Part shown: positions 31,130 through 43,370 of the stretch, one piece after another
Layout: each line of letters starts with the position of its first letter
How positions within the stretch are numbered: position 1 is the first letter of the stretch
DNA from: Dipteris shenzhenensis
Lineage: Eukaryota; Polypodiophyta; Polypodiopsida; Gleicheniales
Reading direction: 5' to 3' (one strand)
Length of the DNA: 64,000 bases
Assembly: GCA_047967505.1 (NCBI GenBank)
Contig: CM106538.1
Program-made: the position numbers and the translations under genes
The notes under the pieces: generated by a model
Seen by the model: only the letters and a program-made list of their open reading frames with translations
What the model was told of the DNA's origin: nothing
The model's database searches: none

Positions 31130-33060
31130 AATTAGAGAGAGAAAGGTTCAGGGGAGGGGAGGGAGGAGGAAGGGAGGGGAGGAAGAGGGTGGGACGGGAG
31201 GGAGGAGGAAGGGAGGGGAAGAAGGGGCGAAGAGGGAGGTGGGTGTGAGGGTGGGAGGGGAGGCTGGCGCGGCGGGTGGGAGGGAAGCGGGTGGGTGCAG
31301 AGGGGAGGCTGGGAGGAGGAGGGGGGAGCGGCTGAGAGGGGGAGGGGGGGGCACAGCGAGAGGAGGGGGGAGCGGCTGAGAGGGGGAGGGAGGGGGCCGC
31401 GGCTGAGGGGGGGAGGGGGGGGGAGGGTGAAGAGGGGGGGCTGGCGGCCGCGGCCGCCAGCCAAGGAGGGTGAGGGAGCGGCTGAAGGGGGGGAGGGGGG
31501 AGGAGGGGGAGGGGGGGGGCACGGTGAAGAGGGGGGGCTGGCGGCCGCGGCCGCCAGCCCGGGAGGGTGGGGGAGCGGCTGAGGGGGGGAAGGGGGGGTG
31601 GGGGAGGGGTTGCGAAAGGGGGGGGGCGGGTGAAGAGGGGGGGAGAGGGGGAGGGAGAGGGGCGCGGCTGAGGGGGGGAGGGGGGGGGGGGGGCTGGCGG
31701 CCGCGGCCGCCAGCCCGGGAGGGTGGGGGAGCGGCTGAGGGGGGGTGGGGGAGGGGTTGCGAAAGGGGGGGGGGGAGCGGCCGCCAGCCCGGGAGGGTGG
31801 GGGAGCGGCTGAGGGGGGGTGGGGGAGGGGTTGCGAAAGGGGGGGGGAGGGCGGGTGAAGAGGGGGGGGGGGGGTGAAGAGGAGGGGGGGGGGGGGGGGG
31901 CTGGGTGAGAGGGGGGGGGCTGGCGGCCGCGGCCGCCAGCCAGGGAGCGTGAAGGGGGTGGGTGGGTTGGGAAGCGGGGGGGGGAGGGTGAAGAGGGGGA
32001 GGGGCTGGGTGAGAGGAGGGGGGGGAGGGGTGGGGGGTGGGTGAGAAGGGGGGGGGGGCTGGCGGCCGCGGCCGCTAGCCCAGGGAGAGAGGAGAGGGGG
32101 GGGGGGCTGGGTGAGAGGAGGGGGGAGAGAGGAGAGGGGGGGGGGGGGCTGGCGGCCGCGGCCGCCAGCCAGGGAGAGAGGAGAGGGGGGGGGGGCTGGG
32201 AGAGAGGAGAGGGGGGGGGGCTGGCGGCCGCGGCCGCCAGCCAGGGAGCGGGATGGGTGGGGAGGGGTGGGGGGGGAAGAGGGGGGGAGGGTGAAGAGGG
32301 GGAGGGGCTGGGTCAGAGGAGGGGGGGGGGCTGGCGGCCGCGGCCGCCAGCCCAGGGAGAGGGGGGGGGCTGGGTGAGAGGAGGGGGGAGAGAGGAGAGG
32401 GGGGGGGGGCTGGGTGAGAGGAGGGGGGAGAGAGGAGAGGGGGGGGGGGCTGGCGGCCGCGACCGCCAGCCAAGGAGGGTGAAGGGGGGGAGGGGTGGCG
32501 GGTGGGTGAGAGGAGGGGGGGGGCTGGCGGCCGCGGCCGCCAGCCTAGGGAGAGAGGAAGGAGAAGGGGGGGGACTGGGTGAGAGGAGGGGGGGGGGGCT
32601 GGCGGCCGCGGCCGCCAGCCAGGGAGCGGGATGGGTGGGTTGGGAAGAGGGGGAGAGGGTGAAGAGGGGGAGGGGCTGGGTCAGAGGAGGGGGGGGGGCT
32701 GGCGGCCGCGGCCGCCAGCCCAAGGAGAGGGGGGGGCTGGGTGAGAGGAGGGGGGAGAGAGGAGAGGGGGGGGGGGCTGGCGGCCGCGGCCGCCAGCTGG
32801 GAGGGTGAAGGGGGGGGGATGGGTGGGTTGCGAAGGGGGGGGGGGTGGGTGAGAGGAGGGGGGGGGGGCTGGCGGCCGCGGCCGCCAGCCCAGGGAGTGA
32901 GGAGAGGGGGGGGCTGGCGGCCAACCCCAGGGAGGGCGGAGGGGGAGCTGGGTGAGAGGAGGGGGGGTCGCCAAGGAAGGAGGGAGGGGGGGCCAAAGGG
33001 AGAGTGGGGAAGAGGGTGGAAAGGTTGGGGGGGTCGCCAAGGGGGGTGGGGAAAATTTAG
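31130..33060 (+). repeat. Extreme G-run block with repeated NotI-type palindromes
   Basis: The plus strand is almost only G with A, broken by about 14 copies of a 24-bp palindrome (CTGGCGGCCGCGGCCGCCAG core) near 31,440, 31,538, 31,692, 31,918, 32,058, 32,148, 32,220, 32,328, 32,450, 32,524, 32,598, 32,698, 32,775 and 32,867. One copy (32,450) has a single change. Partial copies lie near 31,778 and 32,918. Runs of 6-18 G between them give dense G-quadruplex potential. Open frames here (Pro-rich on minus, Gly/Arg-rich on plus) are compositional by-products. Confidence 0.95.
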
Positions 33061-33084
33061 GAAGGTCAAAAGGAACGTATAAGA

Positions 33085-33290
33085 AGAATGTTGAACACAA
33101 ATTTGAATTCAAATTTATAATGAATTCAAATTTCCCTCTCTTTTTTGAAAATTCAAATTTATGTGTAGGAGTGGACTAGTTTTAACTCTCTCCTCGTTTC
33201 ATTGAAGCAAGCAAGAGCGGAAGAGAAAGGATAAGCCGAGCCTTACTTTTTTCACTTTTTCCAGGTACTTGCATTCTTTTTTATTCGTCT
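33085..33290 (+). promoter_or_regulatory. Candidate leader exon, copy 2, with AAATTTGAATTC repeats
   Basis: At 33,100-33,165 the word (G)AATTCAAATTT is repeated four times. CTCTCCTCGTTTCATTGAAGCAAGCAAG and TTTTTCCAG|GTACTTGCATTCTTTTTT follow at 33,190-33,285, closely matching the leader and donor near 30,970-31,095. The G-run block is therefore bracketed by duplicated leader-donor segments. Confidence 0.4.
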
Positions 33291-33461
33291 TGTAATTCTT
33301 TTCAATTAGTTTCTTGTTAAGGTTTTTGAGTTCTATTTCTTAAAATTCGTATTGTAATTCTTTTTCTTTACTTATAATTCTTTTTCAATTAGTTTATTCT
33401 TAAAGTTTTTGAGGAGGGTGGTCTTTTAGAAGGCATTACAATTCTTTTTAAATTAGTTTCT

Positions 33462-33625
33462 TATTTGAGTTTTTGAGTTCTATTTTAATTAGTTTTTTAT
33501 TTATATTCGAGTTTGTAAATTTGAGAAATGGGAGAATAGGGATTAGTTTCTTATTTGAGTTTTTGAGTTCTATTTTAATTAGTTTTTTATTTATATTCGA
33601 GTTTGTAAATTTGAGAAATGGGATA
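33462..33625. repeat. 80-bp tandem duplication
   Basis: TTAGTTTCTTATTTGAGTTT... through ...TTTGTAAATTTGAGAAATGG occurs at about 33,462 and again at about 33,542, nearly identical. Confidence 0.9.
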
Positions 33626-33639
33626 ATAGGGAGGGAGGG

Positions 33640-34322
33640 AAAGAGAGAAATTAAGAGAGAGAAGAGGGGCTCCTTAAGAGAGGGAGAGAGAGAGAGAGAG
33701 ATTCACACAGAGAATAGGGGCTCCTTAAATGAGAGAGAAGAGTAGGGAGGGAAAGAAAGAGAGAGGAGAGAGGCGGAGAGAGATTAAGAGAGAGAAGAGT
33801 AGGGAGGGAAAGAAAGAGAGAGGAGAGAGGCGGAGAGAGATTAAGAGAGAGAAGAGTAGGGAGGGAAAGAAAGAGAGAGGAGAGAGGCGGAGAGAGATTA
33901 AGAGAGAGAAGAGTAGGGAGGGAAAGAAAGAGAGAGGAGAGAGGCGGAGAGAAATTAAGAGAGAGAAGAGTAGGGAGGGAAAGAAAGAGAGAGGAGAGAG
34001 GCGGAGAGAGATTAAGAGAGAGAAGAGTAGGGAGGGAAAGAAAGAGAGAGGAGAGAGGCGGAGAGAGATTAAGAGAGAGAAGCTGGTAAGGAGTGAGGAG
34101 AGAGGGGGAGAGAGATTAAGAGAGAGAAGCGGGTCTCTTGGGGGCCGTGGCTACTTGAGGGAGGGAGAGAGTAGGGAGAGAGAGGGAGAGAGAAAGAGAG
34201 AGAGGGAGAGAGAGAAAGAGAGAGAGGGAGAGAGAGAGAAAGTTTATAGGAATGAAACGTGGCGAGAGGAGAGAGGAAAAGAGAGAGAGAGAGAGAAGAG
34301 AAGAGGGAGACTTAGGGAGAGA

Positions 34323-34353
<31 letters not shown>

Positions 34354-34878
34354 GAATGAAACTTCTGTGCTAGAGGGAGAGAGAGGGAGAGAGAGAATAA
34401 GTGGGATGAGGATAGAGAGAAAAATACTTAAGAGTTGTCAAAGAGAGAGAGAGAGAGATTAAGAGAGAGAATGAGGTGTCTTGACTATGACTACAAGGAG
34501 ATTTAGGAGGAGAGAGAGAGAGAGAGAGAAAGTAAAGAGAGTTTTATATATTTACATCTTTTATATTATATTTTTAAATGAGAGAGAAGAGTAGGGAGAG
34601 AAAGAAAGAGAGAGGAGAGAGAGGGAGAGAGATTAAGAGAGAGAAGCCGGTCTCTTGGGGACCTTGGCTTCTCTTGGGGACCGTGGCTCCTTGAGGGAGG
34701 GAGAGAGTAGGGAGAGAGAGGGAGAGAGAGAGAAAGAGAGAGAGGGAGAGAGAAAGAGAGAGAGGGAGAGAGAGGGAGAGAGAGAGAGGAATGAAAAATA
34801 CTTAAGAGTTATAGAGAGAGAGAGAGAGATTAAGAGAGAGAATGAGGTGTCTTGACTATGGCTGCAAAGAGATTTAGG

Positions 34879-34915
<37 letters not shown>

Positions 34916-34930
34916 TAAAGAGAGTTTTAT
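33640..34930 (+). repeat. GA-rich block with a 57-bp minisatellite
   Basis: Six near-perfect copies of a 57-bp unit (AGTAGGGAGGGAAAGAAAGA start) run from 33,741 to about 34,080. Because 57 is divisible by three they give a 19-residue Arg/Glu/Lys repeat in one frame, which I do not regard as a gene. The remainder to 34,930 is (GA)n with interspersed larger duplications. For example, TCTTGGGG(G/A)CC(G/T)TGGCT...GAGGGAGGGAGAGAGTAGG occurs at 34,135 and 34,670. Confidence 0.9.
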
Positions 34931-35094
34931 ATATTTACATACTTTATATTATACTTTTAAAAAATTATAAAAGAGTGAATTTATGGTTTATTTTGAAAGT
35001 GAGATAATGTTTTTATATATATTCATCTTTTAAATTGAAAAATGTTAACTTTTCTTTAGATACTTGTTCTTTATTTATATCACATGCAGGTTTA

Positions 35095-35950
35095 GCCTCT
35101 ACATCACAACCCCTTCTTTTGCATATTTAAGCCTCTTAAACCCCAGCACATTAAAATGAACACAGAAAAAGAAATTATTTATTGCTTTTCTTCGCTTCGA
35201 CGGTTGGTTTAGCATAGTTTAGCATACATTAGATTGCCTTAGAGGAGAGACAATTCTCCAAGTTGCCAATCGAAGCCATGCTCAAATTTTTCTAACTAGT
35301 TCCTATTCGTTGTCAGTCCCTTCGCTCACATGCGGTTTAACACTCATAACATGCTATTAAATAAGACCTTTTACCATTTACCAAGAAGTTTATCAGTGGG
35401 CAGATTGCATGAGCAAATATCAGTGGACAGATTGCATGAGCAGATATCAGTGGACAGATTGCATATATCAGTGGACAGATTACATGTCATGGGACATATT
35501 GGAGCTTGATGATTATTGGTTATTTTTATTGCATTTGTATAAATATTTAAGCTCATTTATTGTCATAAAAATCCTTGTAAAGCCTTTTATGCTATTTTTT
35601 ACATTTATTGTCATATGAAGCGCCTTGTAATAAACCCGACCATCCCAACCATTCACTAATTAACGAGTATCAGTGGGATGCATAAGTGGATATCATGTGG
35701 GCTGCATAAGTGGATATCAGTGGAACAGTTTTTAGTGGATAGATTGCAATAGTTGGGTATCAGTGCTCAGATATCAATGGATGGACAGATTACATGAATC
35801 TTCACGAAGATTGAAGCTTTATCACTAGACGACATTTTATATTACTTGTAAAGCTTTATTGGCTAATTCTTTTACATTTGTACAAATATTTAAGCCTTGT
35901 AAAGCCTTTTAGGCTATTTCCCACATTTATTGCCATATGAAGCCTTGTAA
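35095..35950 (+). repeat. LTR-like segment homologous to 10.01-10.5 kb
   Basis: It shares ordered blocks with 10,010-10,510: AAAAAGAAATTATTTA, TCGACGGTTGGTTTAG, TTCTCCAAGTTGCCA, CCATGCTCAAATTT, CTAGTTCC and TCACATGCGGTTT, then CTTGTAAAGCCTTTT...GCTATTTT. CAGTGGACAGATTGCATGAGCA(A/G)ATATCAGTGG is locally tandem at 35,395-35,485 and echoes the 10,345-10,400 repeat. It lies directly upstream of the large rightward gene, where a retroelement-derived promoter or leader is possible. Confidence 0.55.
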
Positions 35951-36049
35951 AGCCTTTTGGGCTATTTTCCACATTTATTGTATCAAGGGTTGTATATTGT
36001 ACTTTACTTGTATGTATCTAAATTCTTCATTATCTTTTCTTGTAGGATT

Positions 36050-39000
36050 ATGGAGCAATCAGCTAATGTGATGGCTATGCTAGATGACTCTGAGATCAGA
36101 GAATGGGTTTCTGATGTCACTTTGAATTTCAAAGGAAAGGAATATAGCCCCAATGGCTTTGGTAGGTGGACTCGATATCACATGGGTAGAAGAGCCTGGT
36201 TTCTTCATCAAAAGGAAAAGAGACTCTTTCTACTTATGTCAAAAAGGGAGTTCAATGGTGTTGAAGATCCATGGGATGCTACTTTCTTCAAAAAAGATAT
36301 GACTTCAAGCCTTGTAGTAGGCATAATAATTCAGCGAAAAGACACCTTTGTGGATATTTTAACAAAGAGTTCAGATCCTGAAGTTGGCGGTATGCATTTT
36401 ATTGTGTCAAGGAGAGACGCAAAGACCTTTGTGATGCCTCCTCCTCAACCATCAAAGTTTCCAGAGTTGCAAAGGGCATTGGAGACTCTTTCATATACTT
36501 GGGAGCAATTTCCTAGTGTGGTGGCAAAAAGGATGCATGCAAAGATAATGCTTGAATACTTTCAGGATGCAGAATATGCTCTCCATATGCAAGAATCATC
36601 ACATGAAGGAGATCAAAAAGCTCAGACTTCAATGCAGGGACAAGAAGAACAGGCACACTGTCACAAACCTGTAGAAGATGAGCGCAAACTTGTAGAGCCA
36701 GAAATGGTGAATGTAACTAAGGATGATGAAAAACAAGCCTTGAGTGCACGGGAATTAGCAAAAATTGAAGAAGATCAAGGTCGATCCACTGCAGTTATGC
36801 TAGAAGCTCTTGCTAGCAAGCCACGACGTGAAATGCAAAAGGCTAGTACTGCAAGAGCCACGGTTCCAAGCAGTAAGAAAAGACATCGTCCCACTGTAGA
36901 GAAAGATAATGTGGATGAAAAACGGTCAAAAAAAGAGAAAGATGAAGAAGACTCAGAATCCGAGGCTGAAGATGATCAAGATGAACTCACATCAATTAAA
37001 AATCTTAATCTGCGTCTTAATGAAGCAGTTACAGATGATGATGTGGGATATATCTGGGGTCAAAGGACGTGGTTTGTGAATGCCAAAGATGTGGAAGCTG
37101 CAGCTCTGTTTACTAATAGCCGAAGCCTTGATATATCCTATGCAATGCAAATATACGAGGCTTTGAGAGATGGCAAGAAACCTGTGGCAAGTAATGTGGT
37201 CTTGCGCCCAATAATGTTTTGTCCAACCAAAAATAGTTTTCTGGATCAAATAACATTTACAGGGCCTACACATTTCGAGGAGATCTTCAGTCAATTCTTT
37301 AAAAACACTCTAAAAAATATTCCACATGAACGAGGCGAAGAGGCACAAGGAGAGAATATGCTAAAGGAAGTCAAGAAGGAATTTCTCCTTCATTGCAGAT
37401 TCCAGCCCATTGATGGTCAACATTGGGCTTATGCTTGTAATCAGATCGCAAGGGAAGCAAAGGAGGGCAAAAGACTCACTCCAGAACAATTTGTAAAGAT
37501 AAGCTCATTCCATTATTATCCTGCAACGATCTGTATATTCAAGCATGAGATTAAGTATTTGATTGAGTCCGAAAGACTTAATCATTATGTCCATGGAAAG
37601 CGTAAGATATCCTCAACATCAGAGGTCTTACAGAAGGCAAGGGTGATATGGACAACATTTGGTTCCCCAAATCCTGATTTGAAGCGAAAGGTCACAAAAG
37701 CAGACGCCGACACACTCACAAACTTTTATACTTCTTTGAGTGCAGTTGTGCCTAGGGGAACCCAAGAGCGGGAAGAAAGTATGACAAGCCTCAAGGTGGT
37801 GAGGGACAGATATGCCGACTATACTTCTATCATCTTTCGTCCTGTTGAAGTGTTCAATGAGATGCTTGAAACGTGCATTGCTTGTGAGCGTGGACAGCTG
37901 ACCTATGAAGCTCCTTTGTTTATCTCCGGCAAGTCAAAGGTAATGGATAAGAAGGAGTTGACGGCAAGGATGTGGAGGCCTGTAAAGTACTTACCTGATA
38001 AGTATGCATCCATGGCAGCACAAAGAATTTTAAAGAAAGAATGGTTTTTTGGAAAAAAAGACAAAGACCACTGCATGGAAGAATGCATCAATGTACAGGT
38101 GAGGCGTGATGCAGTGCATAGTGCCATCAAGTATTTGCTGTCAGAGAAACAAATTCCACTTACTCATTGCAACATTGACTATAATGTGGTGAAGCATATA
38201 GCTTCTTTGTCAACACCCAAGGTAAAGCTATGGGCCAACAGGTGGATTAAAAAGGATGAAGATGGGTCGGAAATAGTAACCTCTTATATGAGAAAAGAGA
38301 TCCCACAACAGGTGGTTGCATATGTGGAAAGATTAATCAGCGAGATAAGAATGCCAACAGATATGCACCAAAGCTTTCAATTCAATGTAGAGGTTACGGC
38401 AGAGTCTGGAAAGCTTGTCAACTTCAGGGGAGTCTCAGAAGATGACTTCTTTAAGAATGAGTCAGCATGGGATAAGCCACAACTATTCTTTATCAATGAA
38501 GTTTCTAGCGATGATATCCATAACTTCATTGATAGAATAGTATATACCACCATTAGCAAAGTGGCGATTTGTAACATTGTCATATTTGTTGATAAAAAAG
38601 ACAAAGAAGCCATGCAGGTTACTCTAGAGCGAGCATATTCATCAGATTTGAAGATCTATAGTGGTGTTTATGCAGCAAAGAGAGGCAAGAGAGAATGTGG
38701 CATAGCGATTCAAACTCTTGAATTATTCTTTCTATGTATGCGGAGTCCCAACCCTGATCACTCTTTACAAAAGAACATAAGAGGGAATTCAAATAATTTG
38801 AGATTGATGCTAGAAGAGCAACATATTCCCAGGTCCATACATTATCAGAAAAACAACTACGGAAGTCCTGCAAAAAGTGGGAGTCTCTTGCTTACCATGA
38901 TGGAGAATTTGCTGCCGGCAGGTTGGGAGGTCACCTTGTGCAGGATGGGATATTTATTTGAGGATCTCCTAAGAAAAGGCAACTCCACCAATATTATTGA

Positions 39001-42000
39001 AAATAAGCATTTCATGGCCTATTTCCAGCTTCAAGCAGATCTAACCACAGGCTATGAAAAAGAGATAGACCACAAGGACACCGATGACATGGATGATTAC
39101 CTTGAAGATCATAATGTCCCAGTTGTTAATGATGAAAAGATGGACTTACATGACCCATTCACAGAGAGGTTGGTGGATGAAGACAAATATGATGATGCCC
39201 TCTTTGATAATTATGGCTCTCAGGGTTATGAAAAAAGGCCACTACGACAATACTTAGCGGTATGAACTCTCTATTTCTCAACTAAATACAATTTTTTAAA
39301 TAAGATTTAAATTTAAAGATAATGACTCTAATCTCTCATATTTATTTACAGGCAATAGAGGGAGAAGAAATGGATGAAGTCAATACGGAGGCACTCCCTT
39401 CCACTTCAACAATGCAACCACCTCTAAATTTGATTGAAAAATCAAATTTAGCTGCATTAGATAAAATGGAGAGCTCATTTCAAGTTAAGATCGTTTTGAA
39501 ACGAGAACCTCAGTATTTAAGCTTTGGTAGAGAGGAGGTTTCAATCCTCTCCAATCCTTTAAAAGAGGTTAATGACAATGTTATCTTGGCCATTCTCAGG
39601 TAATGTTTATTTATTTATTGCTACTTCAATAAGCTAACATTTGTTTATTTATTCACAGTTCAGTTATATATCAGTTTCCTAGTGCAGAATGCAAATCAAT
39701 TCTATGAGCTAATGTTTGTTTATTTCTTGGTGCAGTGTAGTTATTTCTCAACTTCCTAGTACAGTGCAGCATCGTGTCTACATGCTCGATGCTCTCCTTT
39801 CTTCTATTCTTAGCTCTCCTCAAAAGACTATAGAAGATGTCTGTACCTGGTTAAGCCCTTTGAATTTAGATGGGGTGCGAGTCATCTTAATGCCTTATCA
39901 TGAGGCGTAAGTATCAACTCTAACCTTATTTTTACTATTTCTTTGGCAAGTTTGTGTAAAACAATAATCATTTTTATTCTGGTCGTGTAGCTCACATTGG
40001 AGTCTGATCTTCTGGGACCTTGAACTCAACCATTTATGGTTTGTGAATTCAATAGAAGGCTATCATGCCAACTCCCCAAGGTAATTATTCTCTTAATATT
40101 TTTGATACTTTCTTATTTTGTATCTTATGATCATGACATATTAATATATTTCATATGTCATGCTGGACAGTGCTGCATATCGGCTAGTATCTGCTGTCAG
40201 AACAACCACGGAGCAACAAGATCAAGTAGAATTCAAAAGACGTCTGCCAGTGGAGCAAAAAGATGGACACAGTTGTGGGTGGAGAGTCGCCTACAACTGC
40301 ATGTTGTTTCTTAGAGAGATTTTTGATCTGGAGTTACCAGTCAAAATGGAATCATATACAGAAGCTGATCTGCTAGCATTTCGGGCTGAGAGTATTCAGC
40401 ATCTAATTACTACCATTGGGAAACAACATGAAAATATGACTACATTGCAGCATGTATAAAACCTTATCTTTATACTTGTATACTTGTTCCAGCCTTTAAG
40501 TGGGATGTATAAATCTCATAACTTTTTTATATTTTCCTCCAAAAGGAGAAGAGAATGAGTTTAATGAAAGCATACTATCTTTATACTTTTATAATTATTT
40601 AAACCATTAATTTTATTTGGGATGTATAAATCTCATAACTTGTCTAATGAAAGCATGCTATCTTTATACTTCTATGATTATTTAAACCATTATTTTTATT
40701 TGGGATGTGTAAATCTCATAACTTTTTAAAATTTTCATCCAAGAGAAGGAGAGACTCACTCTAATGAAAGCGTGTATGAAACCTTTTTAAATTTTTGCTC
40801 CAAGCAGAGGAGAGACTTACACTAATGAAAGCATATATGAAACCTTATCTGCTTGTTTAAGCCTTTATTTGGGATGTGTACATCGCATAACTTTTTTATA
40901 TTTTTATGGCAGAAGGAGGATGTGGAGGACATAGCAAGTGAAGAAGAATACGATGTAGACTACTCCCTCAATAAGATGAGTCATAAAAATATGAATCTAT
41001 TGGAGCAGATTGGAAGTTCATTCACTGCTATGTTGTTAATTCGACAACAACCTCATTTTTTTGAATTTGGTGAAGAAGAGATTTCAATCCTCTTGAATCC
41101 TAAGAATGAGGTTAATGTCAAAGTCATTACAACCATCCTCAGGTTTGATGCAGCCTTTTCCTTGGCTTTATACTTTGCTTATTTTGATTAAACCCAAGAA
41201 GCTAATACTTTTTTTTTAAATATAGCAATGTTATAGCAAATTTTCCGCAAAATATACAAAGCGTTTCATATATGCTCGATCCTCGTATTTCGGAAGTGCT
41301 TATCAACAAAGAAGAAACCATAGAGAATGTTTGCAAGTGGTTGAAGCACATTCCTATGAATGACGCACGAGTTATTTTTACAGCATATTATGAGAAGTAA
41401 GCATCAAACCCTACTTGTTTTTCCTATTGCATTTGCTAGAATTGTCTCAAACACAGTAATTATTCTTTATTGATAATGCAGCTCACATTGGAGTCTGGTA
41501 GTCGTGGACATCCTTGCGAAGAAGTGCTTCTTTGCAAACTCAATGACATCCGTCCATGGCAATGTGTTAGAGTAAGTATAGACTACACTTGTTGTCACTT
41601 CTTGACATGTAGATTGATATGCAATGCACATATTCACTGTTGTTATATGTTTTGATATGCAGATCAGCTCGAAAATTAGTAGATGCTATCGACATAGTAA
41701 TGCGGCAATGTGACTTGGCACAACAAATAGAGTATATAACATGTCAGGTATCACATCAAGATAATAGCCACATCTATAATTGTGGATGGAGGGTGGGCTA
41801 CAATTGCTTTTTGGTACTTGGTCAAATTTTTGAGATGCAAAATGACACCACACTATCAACATATACGGATTTGCATCTCTATGCATTTATAACATGTACC
41901 ATTCGAGCAATCATTGATTGCGAAATGAATGCCATCAAAGAGTCAAAGAGGATAGATGACCTCAACTCTACAAACATGGCCTCATTAAAAGAATTGGGAA

Positions 42001-43270
42001 GCTCTTTTAATGTTAGGGTTATGATTCAACATAGACCTCAGTATCTTGAATTTGGGGGAGAAGAGATTTCAATTCTCTCTAGAGCTTCAAATGAGGTCAA
42101 TAACAACGTTATGATGGCCATTCTCAGGTTTGATACAAACTTTTTCTCTACTTGATAATTCAATATTTTGATTTAATCTAATAAGCTAATAAGCTAATAT
42201 TCATTTATTTTGATTAAATCTAATAAGCTAATATTCATTTATTTGTTGGTGCAGTTTAGTTATCTCACGATTTGGTAGAGTCGTACAAAATCGTGCGTAT
42301 ATGTTGGATTCCCTCCTTTCTCCTATACTTAGCGATAGCAGAAAGACAATAGCCGATGTTTGTAAATTATTACAGCCTTTACATTTACATGGCGTGCGAG
42401 TCCTATTTATGGCATATCATGAGATGTAAGTATCATGGCAACCTTTATTTTCATCTTGTACTGGCAACATTGTGTTAAATAATAATGGTTCTTAATTATT
42501 CATGTAGGGAACATTGGAGTCTGGTGGTTTGGAACCTTGAAGACAACTATTGTTGGTTTGTTAACTCCATTGCAGGCTTTCATGGCTCAGTGCAAACGTA
42601 AGTATTCTATTAATCTGTTGTTACTTCTATATTATGTACCTTATGTGATAGATACACTAAGTTTTTTTAATATGTCACGATGAGCAGGTCGATTGAGAAG
42701 TTGGTATCTGCTATCAGAGAAACAGGACAGTACAAAGACTCGGTAGACTTCCAAAAGCGTTTAGTAGTAGAGCAGGAAGATGGGCATAGTTGTGGGTGGA
42801 GAGTTGCCTACAACTGCATGTTGATTTTCAAAGAAATTTTCTCACTTATGCCACAGATCTCATCGGAAGACTCTTTGGAGCTCAAATATTCAGAGGAGGA
42901 TATACAATTGTTTAGGGCTGAAATCATTCGAGACCTAATTGCTACCATTAGAATACAACGTGCAACTGAAGCAATACCAGAGCTTCCCTTTAAGGAAGAG
43001 GAGACTGAGTCTACTATGAAAGCACTGCATACTACAGAAGAAGTAGAGACCCAATGTACACCTACAGCACCACAGCCTCCACTGGAAGCATCAGAAGAGT
43101 TGCCACCGCCTCCGCTTGCATTTAAGGAAGAGGATACTGAGTCTACTCCGAAAGCACTACATACTACAAAAGAAGTAGAGACCGAGTGTACATCTACAGT
43201 ACCACAGCCTCCATTGGAAGCGTCCGAAGAGTTGCCAGAGTCTCCACTAGAAGCATCACAAGAGTTGTGA
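36050..43270 (+). CDS. Large 12-exon gene: unknown 1,070-residue region plus three Ulp1/C48-like domains
   Basis: My splice model has exons 36,050-39,259, 39,352-39,599, 39,736-39,906, 39,991-40,080, 40,171-40,453, 40,913-41,142, 41,226-41,396, 41,482-41,571, 41,663-42,127, 42,255-42,425, 42,508-42,597 and 42,688-43,270. All have GT-AG borders and phases match, giving 1,933 residues. The ATG follows a TTTTCTTGTAG acceptor-like site. Residues 1-1070 are unrecognised, with an acidic/basic linker at 276-312 and a PIDGQHW motif at 453. Three repeats follow, each with exons of exactly 171 and 90 bp. Repeat 1 has HW (His1212), Asn1229, Gln1269 and Cys1275. Repeat 2 has His1470, Asn1487, Gln1530 and Cys1538. 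Repeat 3 has His1712, Asn1729, Gln1769 and Cys1775. The His-to-Asn spacing (17) and, in repeats 1 and 3, the Gln-to-Cys spacing (6) match Ulp1 peptidases, with Asn in place of the usual Asp. The tail is a Pro/Glu/Thr-rich duplicated segment. A SUMO-protease-like role is inferred. Confidence 0.8.
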
Positions 43271-43370
43271 TGCATGTATGATGTTGTGTTTGTAGTTTTT
43301 GTTGATTATACACCAATTTGTGACTTATTACTTAAGTGGCATAATCATGATATTTATATAATTTCTTTAT

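Noticed and set aside
31132-33112. Proline-rich (minus) and glycine/arginine-rich (plus) frames of up to 255 codons
   Set aside because: They are forced by G-run composition, occur in several overlapping frames on both strands and have no domain.
37400-37500. ParB-like nuclease motif (PIDGQHW)
   Set aside because: The resemblance is limited to a few residues. The surrounding sequence does not show the other ParB motifs, so I mention it but do not assign a domain.
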